The notes below the pieces were generated by a model. It saw only the letters and a program-made list of their open reading frames with translations, was not told the DNA's origin and ran no database searches. 64,000 nucleotides of DNA from Qipengyuania_C sp046254955 (lineage in GTDB: Bacteria > Pseudomonadota > Alphaproteobacteria > Sphingomonadales > Sphingomonadaceae), in contig NZ_JBJXRG010000001.1 in assembly GCF_046254955.1 (NCBI RefSeq), positions 1 to 64,000 of the forward strand. The letters are read 5' to 3'. Within the stretch, counting starts at the first letter, position 1. Each line of letters begins with the position of its first letter. Positions 54,689 to 63,204 of this stretch are shown here, piece by piece. The position numbers and the translations under genes are program-made.

Positions 54689-54997
54689 TTAAATGTCCTC
54701 GGTCAGGATGAATTGCGGCCCGTCGGCATATTCCTGGAACGGTGCGGCCTTCTCCTGAAACGCCGGATCAGACACATCGGCAATGAAGTCATCCATGTTG
54801 GTGATGTCGAGCACTTCGAAATACTGGTACGGCGGCGGCGTATCAGGATCGCCGAACAGCCCGGTCGCCTTATGCACGGTGAAGCTGGTGACCGACGGAA
54901 GCGCGGATGCGGTGGGGACGTCCTTGTCCCGGGCCCATTCCTCATACTCCGCTACATCGGTGCCGGGCTTCAGGTTGAAGGGAACTATGATACGCAT
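54689..54997 (-). CDS. REDY/HapK-like small protein
   Basis: A 102-residue protein: MRIIVPFNLKPGTDVAEYEEWARDKDVPTASALPSV and YFEVLDITNMDDFIADVSDPAF. This pattern is that of REDY-like HapK proteins (dimeric ferredoxin-like alpha+beta barrel, EthD/ABM-like) found near prodigiosin-type and aromatic gene sets. The role is unsettled. It lies between the amidase gene (3-base gap) and the SDR gene (1-base gap). Confidence 0.72.
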   Translation of the reverse strand: MRIIVPFNLKPGTDVAEYEEWARDKDVPTASALPSVTSFTVHKATGLFGDPDTPPPYQYFEVLDITNMDDFIADVSDPAFQEKAAPFQEYADGPQFILTEDI

Positions 54998-55000
54998 CGG

Positions 55001-56182
55001 TCAATCTCCTGCGAGGGGTTGCGGTGCACGATAGGCACCAAGTTTGGCATCAAGTTGGCGAGCAAGTGCGAACAGGCCCGCTTCTGCTCCAGATTGCGCG
55101 ACGATTTGGACGCCGAGCGGCAATCGGTCATCGGTCCAGCCCATCGGCAGGCTAATGGCGGGAAGTCCGGCAAAATTGGCAAGTCCGGTGAAGTCGGCTT
55201 GCCCTGCCGGTTCCTTGTCACTGTGGGCGAAGGGGGCATTCGGCGCGGTCGGCATGATCAGGAAGCCGTGCTGCGCCACGATGACCCGCACGGCATCGCG
55301 TGTCTTTTCGAGCAGTTGCTGGTCCTCCGCCCAATCACCTTCAGCGCGTTTCGGGCCATAAGTCAGGAGCTTTCTGAGGTGATCGGACAATCCGTGGAGC
55401 GAGCCGATCGCGTCGGCAAGATATCTTGAGACCTGGATGAAGCCGGCAAAGCGGATGCGCGAGTTCTTGTCCGGCAGTTCGACGCTGGCGGGCACGTGAT
55501 CCAGCTGGCCCAGCGCATGCGAGAAGGCCTCGGCAACCGCAGAATCGAGTTTGACACCGTGGTTTGCCAGCTGCGCTCCCGAGCCTTCGATGGCCGCTTC
55601 CCCAAATTCGCTCATCACGCGCGAAACACGCTCAAGCATGTCGAGGTCGCGCGCAAGCGGGCCAATCGCATCGAGCTGCGGGTCAGCCGGCTCGAGCCCA
55701 TCCTGGCTCACCCGGTCGGTCGCAGGCTTGAAGCCATAGACTCCGCAATGTGCTGCCGGAATGCGGACCGAACCCATGGTATCGGTGCCGAGCGCCGCGT
55801 CACACAGGCCCGCAGCCACCGCTGCTCCGCTGCCGCCCGAAGAGCCGCCGGGCGAATAGCCGGCTTTATGCGGATTGATGACTTGCCCGAAATGCGGGTT
55901 ATCGGTCTTCGAGCCGAGTGCTGCCTCTTCCATATTGAGAATACCGATAATCGCCGCACCTTCGCTAAGCAGCTTGGCGACGGTTTCGGCGTCCTTTTCC
56001 GCGATCCGATCACGGAAGGTCTCCATCCCGGCATGGAATGGCATGCCTTGGACCGCGATGTTAGCTTTGACCCCAATCGTGACACCGGCAAGCACACCCT
56101 CTCCCCCCTTCGCGCTTCGGTCGAAATGACTGAAGGCGTTGAGCGGCGCATTGACGCGCTCGAGTGCGTCGAAATCGATCAC
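55001..56182 (-). CDS. Amidase-signature-family hydrolase
   Basis: 393 residues from GTG at 56182, which overlaps the CoA-ligase stop as GTGA. The amidase signature is clear: catalytic Lys in GVTIGVKANIAV, the Ser-cis-Ser pair in GYSPGGSSGGSGAAVAAGLCD, and the nucleophile region GTDTMGSVRIPAAHCGVYGFKP. Hydrolyses an amide or cyclic amide product. The frame is open upstream to 56263, which would intrude into the ligase gene by 81 bases. It fits after a ring-opening step. Confidence 0.9.
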   Translation of the reverse strand: MIDFDALERVNAPLNAFSHFDRSAKGGEGVLAGVTIGVKANIAVQGMPFHAGMETFRDRIAEKDAETVAKLLSEGAAIIGILNMEEAALGSKTDNPHFGQVINPHKAGYSPGGSSGGSGAAVAAGLCDAALGTDTMGSVRIPAAHCGVYGFKPATDRVSQDGLEPADPQLDAIGPLARDLDMLERVSRVMSEFGEAAIEGSGAQLANHGVKLDSAVAEAFSHALGQLDHVPASVELPDKNSRIRFAGFIQVSRYLADAIGSLHGLSDHLRKLLTYGPKRAEGDWAEDQQLLEKTRDAVRVIVAQHGFLIMPTAPNAPFAHSDKEPAGQADFTGLANFAGLPAISLPMGWTDDRLPLGVQIVAQSGAEAGLFALARQLDAKLGAYRAPQPLAGD

Positions 56183-57543
56183 AATTTGCGCTCGTCGATC
56201 AGGCGCAGCGGCTTCTGACGGGTATCGATCTCGGTCACCTTGGCGGTACCGCCGGGTTCGCACAGCGCCACGTCCACTTCGACGCCCAGCCCCTGCTTCA
56301 GCGTTTCGGCAAGCGCTCCTTGGTCGGTCCCACCCTTGCTTTCCAGCGTCACGCGCATCGAATCGCGGCCACTGCCGTCACGCGTGAGATGGCAGACATA
56401 CTCGCCGGTCAGGTCGGGACGGTTTTCGATGATCGCGCCGATCGCATGCGGGAACACATTGATCCCGCGCAGTTTGACCATGTTGTCGCTGCGACCGCGG
56501 AAACCGGCGATCCGTTTGAACGCGATCTCGCCCTGCCCGTCGAGTTCATGCGTGATGTCATGCGTATTGAAGCGAATGCAGGGGGCGACATCGTCCTTGT
56601 AAAGACAGGTCACGACCATGTCCCCCGTTTCGCCCTTTGCGATGGTAGTGCCCTCGTCCACGTCGAGCAATTCGAGATATTGCGCATCTTCCCAGACATA
56701 CATGCCGTCGCGATCGGGCCCCTCGCCCGCAATCGTCCCGGTGTCGCCCACGCCGTACCAGTCATATGCCTTGGCGCCGTGCCATGCCGCTTCTGTGGCG
56801 GAGCGGTCCTCTGCGCCGAGATGCCCGATAATCATCTTGATATTGATCTTGTCGAACAGGCCCAGTTCCTCAGCGGTTCCGGCGAGCTTGCGGATATAAT
56901 CGACGAAGCCAACTATGCAGCTGACACCGAAATCGGCCATGAGTTGGACCTGATTGACGCTGCGCGTCTCGATTCCGGTCCCGGCGGAAAGGAAGATCGA
57001 GTTGGTGTAACGCGTCACGGCTTCGCGGATGTAGTGCCCGCCATTGATCATGCCGTGGCCATAGACCGAATGGACCACGTCGTCGCTTTCCAGTCCCATC
57101 CAGCGATACATCCTGCCGACCATCAGATTGCCCACTTCGCGACCCTTTGGCCCGAAGATGAGAACCTGCGGCTTGCCCGTAGTGCCGCTGGTGGTGTGGA
57201 ACACCGAAGGCGCACGATCAGGCCCGCCCAATCCGGCGAAATCGCCATATGGTGGATGTGCGGCGATCGAGGCCATCAGATCCGACTTGTCGTAGACTGG
57301 CAGCTTGGTGATATCGGCGAGGCCCTGGATGTCGCCCGGCTCGATGCCCTTGGCGCCCCATAGCCGCTGGTAGAACGGGATCTCCCAGCCGCGCTGCATC
57401 AGCTTGCGGAATTGCGCATCCTGGAGCGCGAACAATTCATCGCGGCTCATCGATTTGTAGCGCGCGACGAACTCCGCACCGACCGGATAGTCGCGCAGCA
57501 TCTGCTGGTGATCATAGGCTTCGAAATAGGTGGGAAAGCTCAT
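56179..57543 (-). CDS. PaaK-like acyl-CoA ligase (adenylate-forming)
   Basis: A 454-residue phenylacetate-CoA-ligase-type protein. The P-loop SVFHTTSGTTGKPQVLIFGP, then YDWYGVGDTGTIAGEGPDRDGM (acyl site) and FRGRSDNMVKLRGINVFP (C-terminal adenylation motif) are family features. Activates an aromatic or short carboxylic acid to a CoA thioester with ATP. The next gene in the operon is the amidase, preceded by two MmgE/PrpD genes. Confidence 0.93.
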   Translation of the reverse strand: MSFPTYFEAYDHQQMLRDYPVGAEFVARYKSMSRDELFALQDAQFRKLMQRGWEIPFYQRLWGAKGIEPGDIQGLADITKLPVYDKSDLMASIAAHPPYGDFAGLGGPDRAPSVFHTTSGTTGKPQVLIFGPKGREVGNLMVGRMYRWMGLESDDVVHSVYGHGMINGGHYIREAVTRYTNSIFLSAGTGIETRSVNQVQLMADFGVSCIVGFVDYIRKLAGTAEELGLFDKINIKMIIGHLGAEDRSATEAAWHGAKAYDWYGVGDTGTIAGEGPDRDGMYVWEDAQYLELLDVDEGTTIAKGETGDMVVTCLYKDDVAPCIRFNTHDITHELDGQGEIAFKRIAGFRGRSDNMVKLRGINVFPHAIGAIIENRPDLTGEYVCHLTRDGSGRDSMRVTLESKGGTDQGALAETLKQGLGVEVDVALCEPGGTAKVTEIDTRQKPLRLIDERKL

Positions 57544-58856
57544 GCAGGGTCCGTCGCAAAAACAAGGGGTTTATCGAAAATCCGGCTGTCGACTGCCGTA
57601 CCAGCCAGACGGTGGCACAGGTCGTATTTCTGGGCCGATTGCTCGGCGTTCATCGGTGCTGCTGGGCTGCCCAACGTAGCCGGAATCTCGCGCTCGATGG
57701 TCTCGTCATTGGCCAAGTCGACGACAATGCGCTGCGGTACCATGGCGTTGCCATCCTCCTTGCCGTCAAGCTCGACGCTGACATGCTCGGCCAGCGTGAC
57801 CAGCGCCGGATCATGCAGCGAGCTATCCTCGAACAGCGCGGGGTCGATCACGCCATCGCGCAGCATCAAGGGCGCTAGAATGGGTAGGCACAACCGCGCG
57901 TAAGCCGCTGACATATCGGCCTGATAGGGCCTTCCGACCAGTCGCTTGATGAGCGGGGGTGCGTAGTGCTTGATCGATCTCACATCGGAGAGACCAATGC
58001 CGTGTTCGGAACGGACCGCCTGAAGAGCGCCAAGCGCCCCATGGCTCGCGCGGCCCGAGGGGAATGGTTTGATCGAGATCTCGGCAATCCGCCAGACCTG
58101 CCCCAGATCGTCGGTATATCGGCCCAGATCGAGCGGTTCGATGAGCTTGGAATAGCCGAACGGCCCGTCCAAAACATCATGCGGACCATTCATCCCGGCC
58201 TTGGCGAGATCGAGTGCGGTAACCGCCGCCCGGGCCGCATTGGCAATCTGCAACGGCAAGGCAATCGAGGCTTCAACGTGCGCCTGCATCGTCCCACTGG
58301 CGAACGAATATGCCAGGCCCATCACATCGGGAAACTTTTCACGCGGAAGGCCATCCAGCCATGCGCATCCTAGCGCCGCTCCGAATACGCCTGCAGTGGC
58401 GGGCCGGAAGAAATGCATCGGGCCAGTCGCGGAAAGGCCAATCCCGCTGGCGATATCGACGCCGATAGCCAACGCCTTGAGAAAATCGTCCGGCTCGCTG
58501 CCGCCCTTGCGGTCCGACACCGCCAGCAACGCCGCCGTGACTGTCGACAGTGCATGGACCACCGCGCCTTCGTGCACCGCATCCCATTCGAGGCAATGGA
58601 TGGCAAAGCCGTTGAAGAAGGCGGCGGACGGCGCAGGCGCATAGCCAGAACCGTCGAGCAGCCGCGCGTCGGAGTTATCGCCCCACACGCCTAGCGCCTG
58701 CCGCAGCTTTTGCGCCTCAGGCGACTGCGCACCTGCCGCACCCCCGGCCAGCGTATCGGCCAGCAGTCGCTCGGCATCCGCGCGCGCCTGCACCGGAAGA
58801 GCGGGCGGGTTGGTCGCGAAATCGCAAATGGCGTTCACTGCATTCATGCCAGCCAT
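57540..58856 (-). CDS. MmgE/PrpD-family protein, copy 1
   Basis: A 438-residue protein of the MmgE/PrpD fold (2-methylcitrate dehydratase, cis-aconitate decarboxylase, iminodisuccinate epimerase). Landmarks are FFNGFAIHCLEWDAVHEGAVVHALSTV and FPSGRASHGALGAL. The second adjacent paralogue suggests a heteromer. ATGA overlap with the ligase gene. The substrate may be a tricarboxylate-like or C-N-containing acid; specific activity is not assignable. Confidence 0.85.
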   Translation of the reverse strand: MAGMNAVNAICDFATNPPALPVQARADAERLLADTLAGGAAGAQSPEAQKLRQALGVWGDNSDARLLDGSGYAPAPSAAFFNGFAIHCLEWDAVHEGAVVHALSTVTAALLAVSDRKGGSEPDDFLKALAIGVDIASGIGLSATGPMHFFRPATAGVFGAALGCAWLDGLPREKFPDVMGLAYSFASGTMQAHVEASIALPLQIANAARAAVTALDLAKAGMNGPHDVLDGPFGYSKLIEPLDLGRYTDDLGQVWRIAEISIKPFPSGRASHGALGALQAVRSEHGIGLSDVRSIKHYAPPLIKRLVGRPYQADMSAAYARLCLPILAPLMLRDGVIDPALFEDSSLHDPALVTLAEHVSVELDGKEDGNAMVPQRIVVDLANDETIEREIPATLGSPAAPMNAEQSAQKYDLCHRLAGTAVDSRIFDKPLVFATDPA

Positions 58857-60070
58857 TCCTCCAGCAGTGCGGCGATCGCCGGCGCGTCATCGCCTTCGAG
58901 TGCCAGCGCAATGGCACGTTCGCTTTGTGCAGACTTCAATCCGCCCCAGGCGCCCAGCATCTCCATTTTCGCAATTATTGCCTGTTCACCCACGGGGCGC
59001 TCCGGATCGCCCAGCGTGTCGACCAAATCCAATCCGTTCACCCGTGCACCGAAGTGTACCGGATAGCGCGCAGTGATCGCCGGGTCTTCGCTGACTTCGA
59101 CCTGCGCCCGCAAGTCTGCCAGCGCCGCCACGGCTTCCATCGTAAAGTCTTCGGGCCGTGCGTCGCGTCCATCCGCCACGACGGCGATCGAATGCTGCAG
59201 CGAGAATTTCGCATCCAGCTCGGTTTTGGGATCAGGTCGGTCGCAAAAAGTCAGCGCATCTGCATAGGTCTCGACCCTGAATGGCGCTTCGAGCTTGCTC
59301 GCTTTACGCAATTCCATCGCGGCATCGATGGCCGGATGCGCATGGCGGCAGGCGGCCCAGGGCTTGAAGCTGACCTGCTCGAGCAGCCAGCCGTCACCAT
59401 TGCTTGCCAGTCCCCCGTGCGTCTCGGTCATCGCGGAAAACAACCCCTGCGGCCCGTCGAGAATACCTTTGGGCCCGGTCGCCCCGCGATGGACATGCAT
59501 TGCCGCATCGCGGCCGGTTCGCACGGCATGATATATGTGCCACTGCTTGGTCAGCACATCATCATGGCGCAGGTGCCACAGCCCGCCGGCTACCGATCCA
59601 GCGTTGCCCAGCGCATTCTCGTATTCGACCGGAGCGAAGCCGATCAACGAACCGAATGCCGCCGCGCTTCCGAACACGCCCGCAGTCGCGGTCGGGTGCC
59701 AATGCGCATAGTGATGCGCGTCGAGCGCCGCACCCACCGCGATCATCGCCTCATAGCCGCGTACCGCTGCATCGAGACAGGACTCAAAGTCCGCGCTCGA
59801 AAGGCTCAGAGCGGCAGGCCAAATCACCGGACCCGGATGAAGCAACGCGGTCCGGTGAACATCGTCCATTTCGAGAACATTGCCGAGATAGGTCGCTTTC
59901 TCCCAGCCATAGGGCGAAATCACGCTGCCAAGCTGGCCAGCTTCGGTCTGGCGTGCACCGGCGACACAAGCCAACCAATCTAGCAAGTGAAGACGTGCAC
60001 GTGTCCTCTCGCTTTTCCCGATAGGCCGCGCTAATGTCCGGACAAGTTCTGGCAACAGGGGGTCAGCCAT
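58844..60070 (-). CDS. MmgE/PrpD-family protein, copy 2
   Basis: 408 residues from ATG at 60070. EMDDVHRTALLHPGPVIWPAALSL and GASLDAHHYAHWHPTATAGVFGSAAA-like text place it in the same family as its neighbour (13-base overlap). The sequences differ widely, so the pair is not a recent duplication. A GGGGGA ribosome site lies just upstream. The start abuts the divergent GntR gene, and the TGTCCGGACA palindrome at 60035-60044 falls inside its first codons. Confidence 0.85.
   Translation of the reverse strand: MADPLLPELVRTLARPIGKSERTRARLHLLDWLACVAGARQTEAGQLGSVISPYGWEKATYLGNVLEMDDVHRTALLHPGPVIWPAALSLSSADFESCLDAAVRGYEAMIAVGAALDAHHYAHWHPTATAGVFGSAAAFGSLIGFAPVEYENALGNAGSVAGGLWHLRHDDVLTKQWHIYHAVRTGRDAAMHVHRGATGPKGILDGPQGLFSAMTETHGGLASNGDGWLLEQVSFKPWAACRHAHPAIDAAMELRKASKLEAPFRVETYADALTFCDRPDPKTELDAKFSLQHSIAVVADGRDARPEDFTMEAVAALADLRAQVEVSEDPAITARYPVHFGARVNGLDLVDTLGDPERPVGEQAIIAKMEMLGAWGGLKSAQSERAIALALEGDDAPAIAALLEEWLA
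60035..60044. promoter_or_regulatory. Putative autoregulatory operator of the UTRA GntR gene
   Basis: TGTCCGGACA is a perfect palindrome between the divergently oriented PrpD and GntR genes, 25-35 bases inside the PrpD coding sequence and 63 bases before the GntR start. An identical palindrome lies at 46613-46622. Confidence 0.65.
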
Positions 60071-60107
60071 GGCATCCCCCGCACTTGCCACTCAGGAGGA
60101 TTGGCCC

Positions 60108-60863
60108 TTGGCCGCAGCAAACCAACCCGTTTCCACCAAGCCGATCCCGCGCTATGTCGCGGTGGCGAGCGAGTTGCGCGAAGAGATCCTGGCAGATCAA
60201 TATTCCAAGGGGACTCCGTTTCCGACCGAAAACGAGCTGTGCAAGCGCTACGATGTCAGCCGGTTTACGGTTCGCGAAGCTCTGCGCAGGCTCCAGGCCG
60301 AAGGTCTGATCGCCCGCAAGCGCGGTTCGGGCACCACCGTGCAACCTGCTGCTGCGCGCGGCGGCGCCTTGCACCAGCCACTTTCCAATGTCGGCGAGCT
60401 CCTGCAATACGCCCGCGATAGCCAGGTGAACTTTGCCGAACACGGCAACGGTCCGCTCCCCGAAGATATTGCTGAGCAACTTGCGGAAGATACGTCGGGC
60501 GACTGGCGCTGTTTCAGAGGCGTCCGGACGCATAGCAATAGCGATCAGGCGATCGCTCTGACCGACGCTTTCTTTCATGAGAGACTGGGCGACACTGTCG
60601 ATCGCGTCGTCCTCGACAGCGGCACGTTGTTCACGCAGATCGAGAAGATCGCTGGTGTCCGGATCGGCAAGGTGAGCCAGGAAATCCAGGCAATTGCCGC
60701 CTGCTCCGTCATCGCCGATGCACTTCAAGTGGAAGAAGATAGCCCCGTGCTGCGCATTCTGCGTTGCTATGTCGATCCCAAGGGCAACGCCTTCGAAGTT
60801 TCGGTGAGCTACCATCCCGGCGATCGCTTTGCCTACTCGATGCATATCGACGTCGAGGACTAA
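60108..60863 (+). CDS. GntR-family regulator, UTRA/HutC type
   Basis: 251 residues if translation starts at TTG 60108, which has AGGAGG eight bases upstream. The winged helix (YVAVASELREEILADQYSKGTPFPTENEL, YDVSRFTVREALRRLQAEGL) is followed by a UTRA ligand domain (ALTDAFFHERLGD, VSQEIQAIAA). An in-frame ATG at 60069 would overlap the divergent PrpD start codon and lacks a ribosome site, so I prefer TTG. Likely autoregulatory and acting on the two flanking minus-strand operons and on 46613-46622. Confidence 0.88.
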   Translation: MAAANQPVSTKPIPRYVAVASELREEILADQYSKGTPFPTENELCKRYDVSRFTVREALRRLQAEGLIARKRGSGTTVQPAAARGGALHQPLSNVGELLQYARDSQVNFAEHGNGPLPEDIAEQLAEDTSGDWRCFRGVRTHSNSDQAIALTDAFFHERLGDTVDRVVLDSGTLFTQIEKIAGVRIGKVSQEIQAIAACSVIADALQVEEDSPVLRILRCYVDPKGNAFEVSVSYHPGDRFAYSMHIDVED

Positions 60864-60868
60864 AACGC

Positions 60869-61963
60869 TCATTTCCCGCCGAGCTCCGGCACTGCGCCGG
60901 GCGACCAATCTTCGCCCAAAAAACGGATCGATGGAGCTATGTGATTGCCGCCGTCTTCGGTTTCAACCAGCAAGCCGCGCTCGGCGACATGCGGTTCGTC
61001 GAAAGCTTCGCGAAAATCGAGTACGGGCGAGAAAGCCACATCCTTGTCTTTGAACCACGAAACCCATTCGTCGCGAGACTTGGTGGCAAACGTTTCGCGA
61101 AGGAAGGCGATCAGCTCGCCCTGCTCTCCCGCATCGCGTGCAGCATGATCGTAAAGATCTTCGCGGCCAAGTGCTGTGAGAAGGTTGCTAGCGAAGTGTA
61201 GCTCGCGTCCGCCGAGAACGACATGCTTGCCGTCCGAAGTCTTGTAGACCTGGTAGAATGCCGCGCCGCCTAGCGAGCGCTGGCTGGCAGATTTTGGGCT
61301 TTTGCCGCCCGCAATCGCGGTGCCTGCGGTATGCGCGCACCAGGGCAGCAGGCTGTCAAACATCGCACAGTCGATATAGGCGCCTTCGCCCGTGCGGTCT
61401 CGCGCGACCAGTGCCATCAGGGTCGCCGAAAGCGCGGTAAGACCCGCCGCCATGTCAGCCGATGGCGCGCCGGGGACGACGGGCGTACCGTCTGGCCCGT
61501 CGTTGACGGCCAGAAATCCGGCTAGCGCCTGCACTGCCATGTCGTGGGCCGGGTGATGCGCCAGCGCACCTTCCTGCCCGAAGGCCGAGATCGAACAATA
61601 GATTATGTCGGACTTGATCGCCTTTACCGCGTCATAGTCGAAACCAAGTCGCTTCATTGCGCCGGGGCGGAATCCCTCGACGAAGATATCGGCCGAACGG
61701 ATCGCTTCGGTTAGTTGCACCCGGCCCGCATCCGATTTCAAATCCAGCGCAAGGCATTCCTTGCCGCGATTGAGATTGGCGAACCATACCGATTGCTCGG
61801 CACCATCGTAACGATCGAAGGGAGACTGTTCACGCGCGGGATCCCCCGCCGGCGGCTCGACCTTGATCACGCGCGCGCCCTGGTCGGCCATCATCACCGT
61901 CATCATCGGTCCCGGCAGGAACAGCGAAAGGTCGACTACCGTGATGCCGGAAAGCTTTCCCAT
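60869..61963 (-). CDS. Family III CoA transferase (CaiB/BaiF), copy 1
   Basis: A 364-residue protein with SLFLPGPMMTVMMADQGARVIKVEPPAGD at the N-terminus, PSADMAAGLTALSATLMALVARDRTGEGAYID with the expected catalytic Asp in SADMAAG, and EGFRPGAMKRLGFDYDAVK. Transfers CoA between carboxylates without ATP. With the ligase gene it gives the pathway two ways of forming CoA esters. Converges with the GntR gene with a 5-base gap. Confidence 0.9.
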   Translation of the reverse strand: MGKLSGITVVDLSLFLPGPMMTVMMADQGARVIKVEPPAGDPAREQSPFDRYDGAEQSVWFANLNRGKECLALDLKSDAGRVQLTEAIRSADIFVEGFRPGAMKRLGFDYDAVKAIKSDIIYCSISAFGQEGALAHHPAHDMAVQALAGFLAVNDGPDGTPVVPGAPSADMAAGLTALSATLMALVARDRTGEGAYIDCAMFDSLLPWCAHTAGTAIAGGKSPKSASQRSLGGAAFYQVYKTSDGKHVVLGGRELHFASNLLTALGREDLYDHAARDAGEQGELIAFLRETFATKSRDEWVSWFKDKDVAFSPVLDFREAFDEPHVAERGLLVETEDGGNHIAPSIRFLGEDWSPGAVPELGGK

Positions 61964-61971
61964 GATGGCGT

Positions 61972-63189
61972 TTAAATTACTCCGGTCGATCGCAGGTCAG
62001 CGATCTCGCTTGCATCATAGCCGAGTTCTCCGAGCAGGTCTTCGCTGTCTGCACCGAGCAACGGCGCAGCGCGATTGGGCAGCCGCTTGCCATCAAGCTT
62101 GATCGGGCTTGCGAGCACTTGCAGGTCGTCCTTGTCAGGGTGAACAACTTGATCTCGCATACCGATGGTCTCGAGCCACGGATTGTCCAGCGCAGCGCCC
62201 AGCTCATACACCGGAGCAACCGGCACGAAGCCGGCGAGCAATTCCTGCCAATGCGCCATTGTTTCCCGGGAAAAATGTTCGTCGAGCACCTCGGTCAGCG
62301 CGTCGCGATTGGCGAGGCGATCGGCATTGCTGGCGAAGCGTGGATCATCGAGCATGTCTTCGCGCCCGATTTTCTCCAGCATGATCGGCCAGAACTTGGG
62401 CAGCTGGCACATCACGAACATCCAGCCATCGCTGGCCTTGAACATCTGGCTGGGTGTGGCGTTCGGATGGGCGGAGCGCGGCGTACGCTGCGTCTCGTCG
62501 CCATCGTTCATGTACCAGATCGCCGGATAGCTCGTCTGGTGCACCGCTGCCGAGAGCAGGTCGGTATCAACGTCTCGGCCTTTGCCGCTGCGCTGGGCAT
62601 CGACCAGCGCGCCCAATAGGCCAATGCAGAAGATCGTCCCGGTCATGAAATCGACCATCGAGAGGCCCATGCGCTGCGGTTCGCCGCCCGGTTCGCCGGT
62701 GAGCTGGCAATAGCCCGCTTCGGCCTGCATCAGATAATCATAACCGGGCCATTTGGCCCGTTCATTGTCGCGGCCATAGGCCGAGAGATGCGCACAAACG
62801 ATCGCCGGATTGATTTGCTTGAGCGCATCGTAAGTGAGGCCCAGCCTTGCGGGCAGGTCCCCGCGCATATTGTTGGCAACAACGTGGCTTGATGCGACCA
62901 GCCTGTGCAGGATTTCCTGTCCCTGTTCGCTGTTCAAATCGAGCGTCAGCGATTTCTTGTTGAGATTAAAGCTCTGGAAATAGGTGCTCTCGTTCTCGCG
63001 CAGGAAATGCGGGCCGACGTGGCGCGCCGTATCGCCGCCGCCGCGCCGCGTGCCATCCTCGCCGATCTTGCCGGGCGGCTCGATCTTGATGACTTCAGCT
63101 CCCATCTGGGCAAGGAACATCGTGCCATAGGGCCCGGCGCCGTATTGTTCGGCGCTGATAACCCGAAATCCGGATAACGGCAGGTGCAT
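61972..63189 (-). CDS. Family III CoA transferase (CaiB/BaiF), copy 2
   Basis: A 405-residue protein with RVISAEQYGAGPYGTMFLAQMGAEVIKIEPPGK, NNMRGDLPARLGLTYDALKQINP and catalytic Asp in LSMVDFMTGTIF. Clearly the same fold as the adjacent gene but divergent, so the two may form a heteromer or act on different acids. ATG at 63189 follows the acyl-CoA dehydrogenase gene in the same operon. Confidence 0.92.
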   Translation of the reverse strand: MHLPLSGFRVISAEQYGAGPYGTMFLAQMGAEVIKIEPPGKIGEDGTRRGGGDTARHVGPHFLRENESTYFQSFNLNKKSLTLDLNSEQGQEILHRLVASSHVVANNMRGDLPARLGLTYDALKQINPAIVCAHLSAYGRDNERAKWPGYDYLMQAEAGYCQLTGEPGGEPQRMGLSMVDFMTGTIFCIGLLGALVDAQRSGKGRDVDTDLLSAAVHQTSYPAIWYMNDGDETQRTPRSAHPNATPSQMFKASDGWMFVMCQLPKFWPIMLEKIGREDMLDDPRFASNADRLANRDALTEVLDEHFSRETMAHWQELLAGFVPVAPVYELGAALDNPWLETIGMRDQVVHPDKDDLQVLASPIKLDGKRLPNRAAPLLGADSEDLLGELGYDASEIADLRSTGVI

Positions 63190-63204
63190 CCCCTCCCCCT
63201 TACC

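Noticed and set aside
56183..56263. Upstream start for the amidase
   Set aside because: It would overlap the CoA ligase by 85 bases and adds Arg-rich residues; GTG 56182 gives the usual coupled overlap.
60524..60533. CGTCCGGACG, similar to the GntR palindrome, inside the GntR gene
   Set aside because: The outer bases differ from TGTCCGGACA and it is within coding sequence, so I did not count it as an operator.
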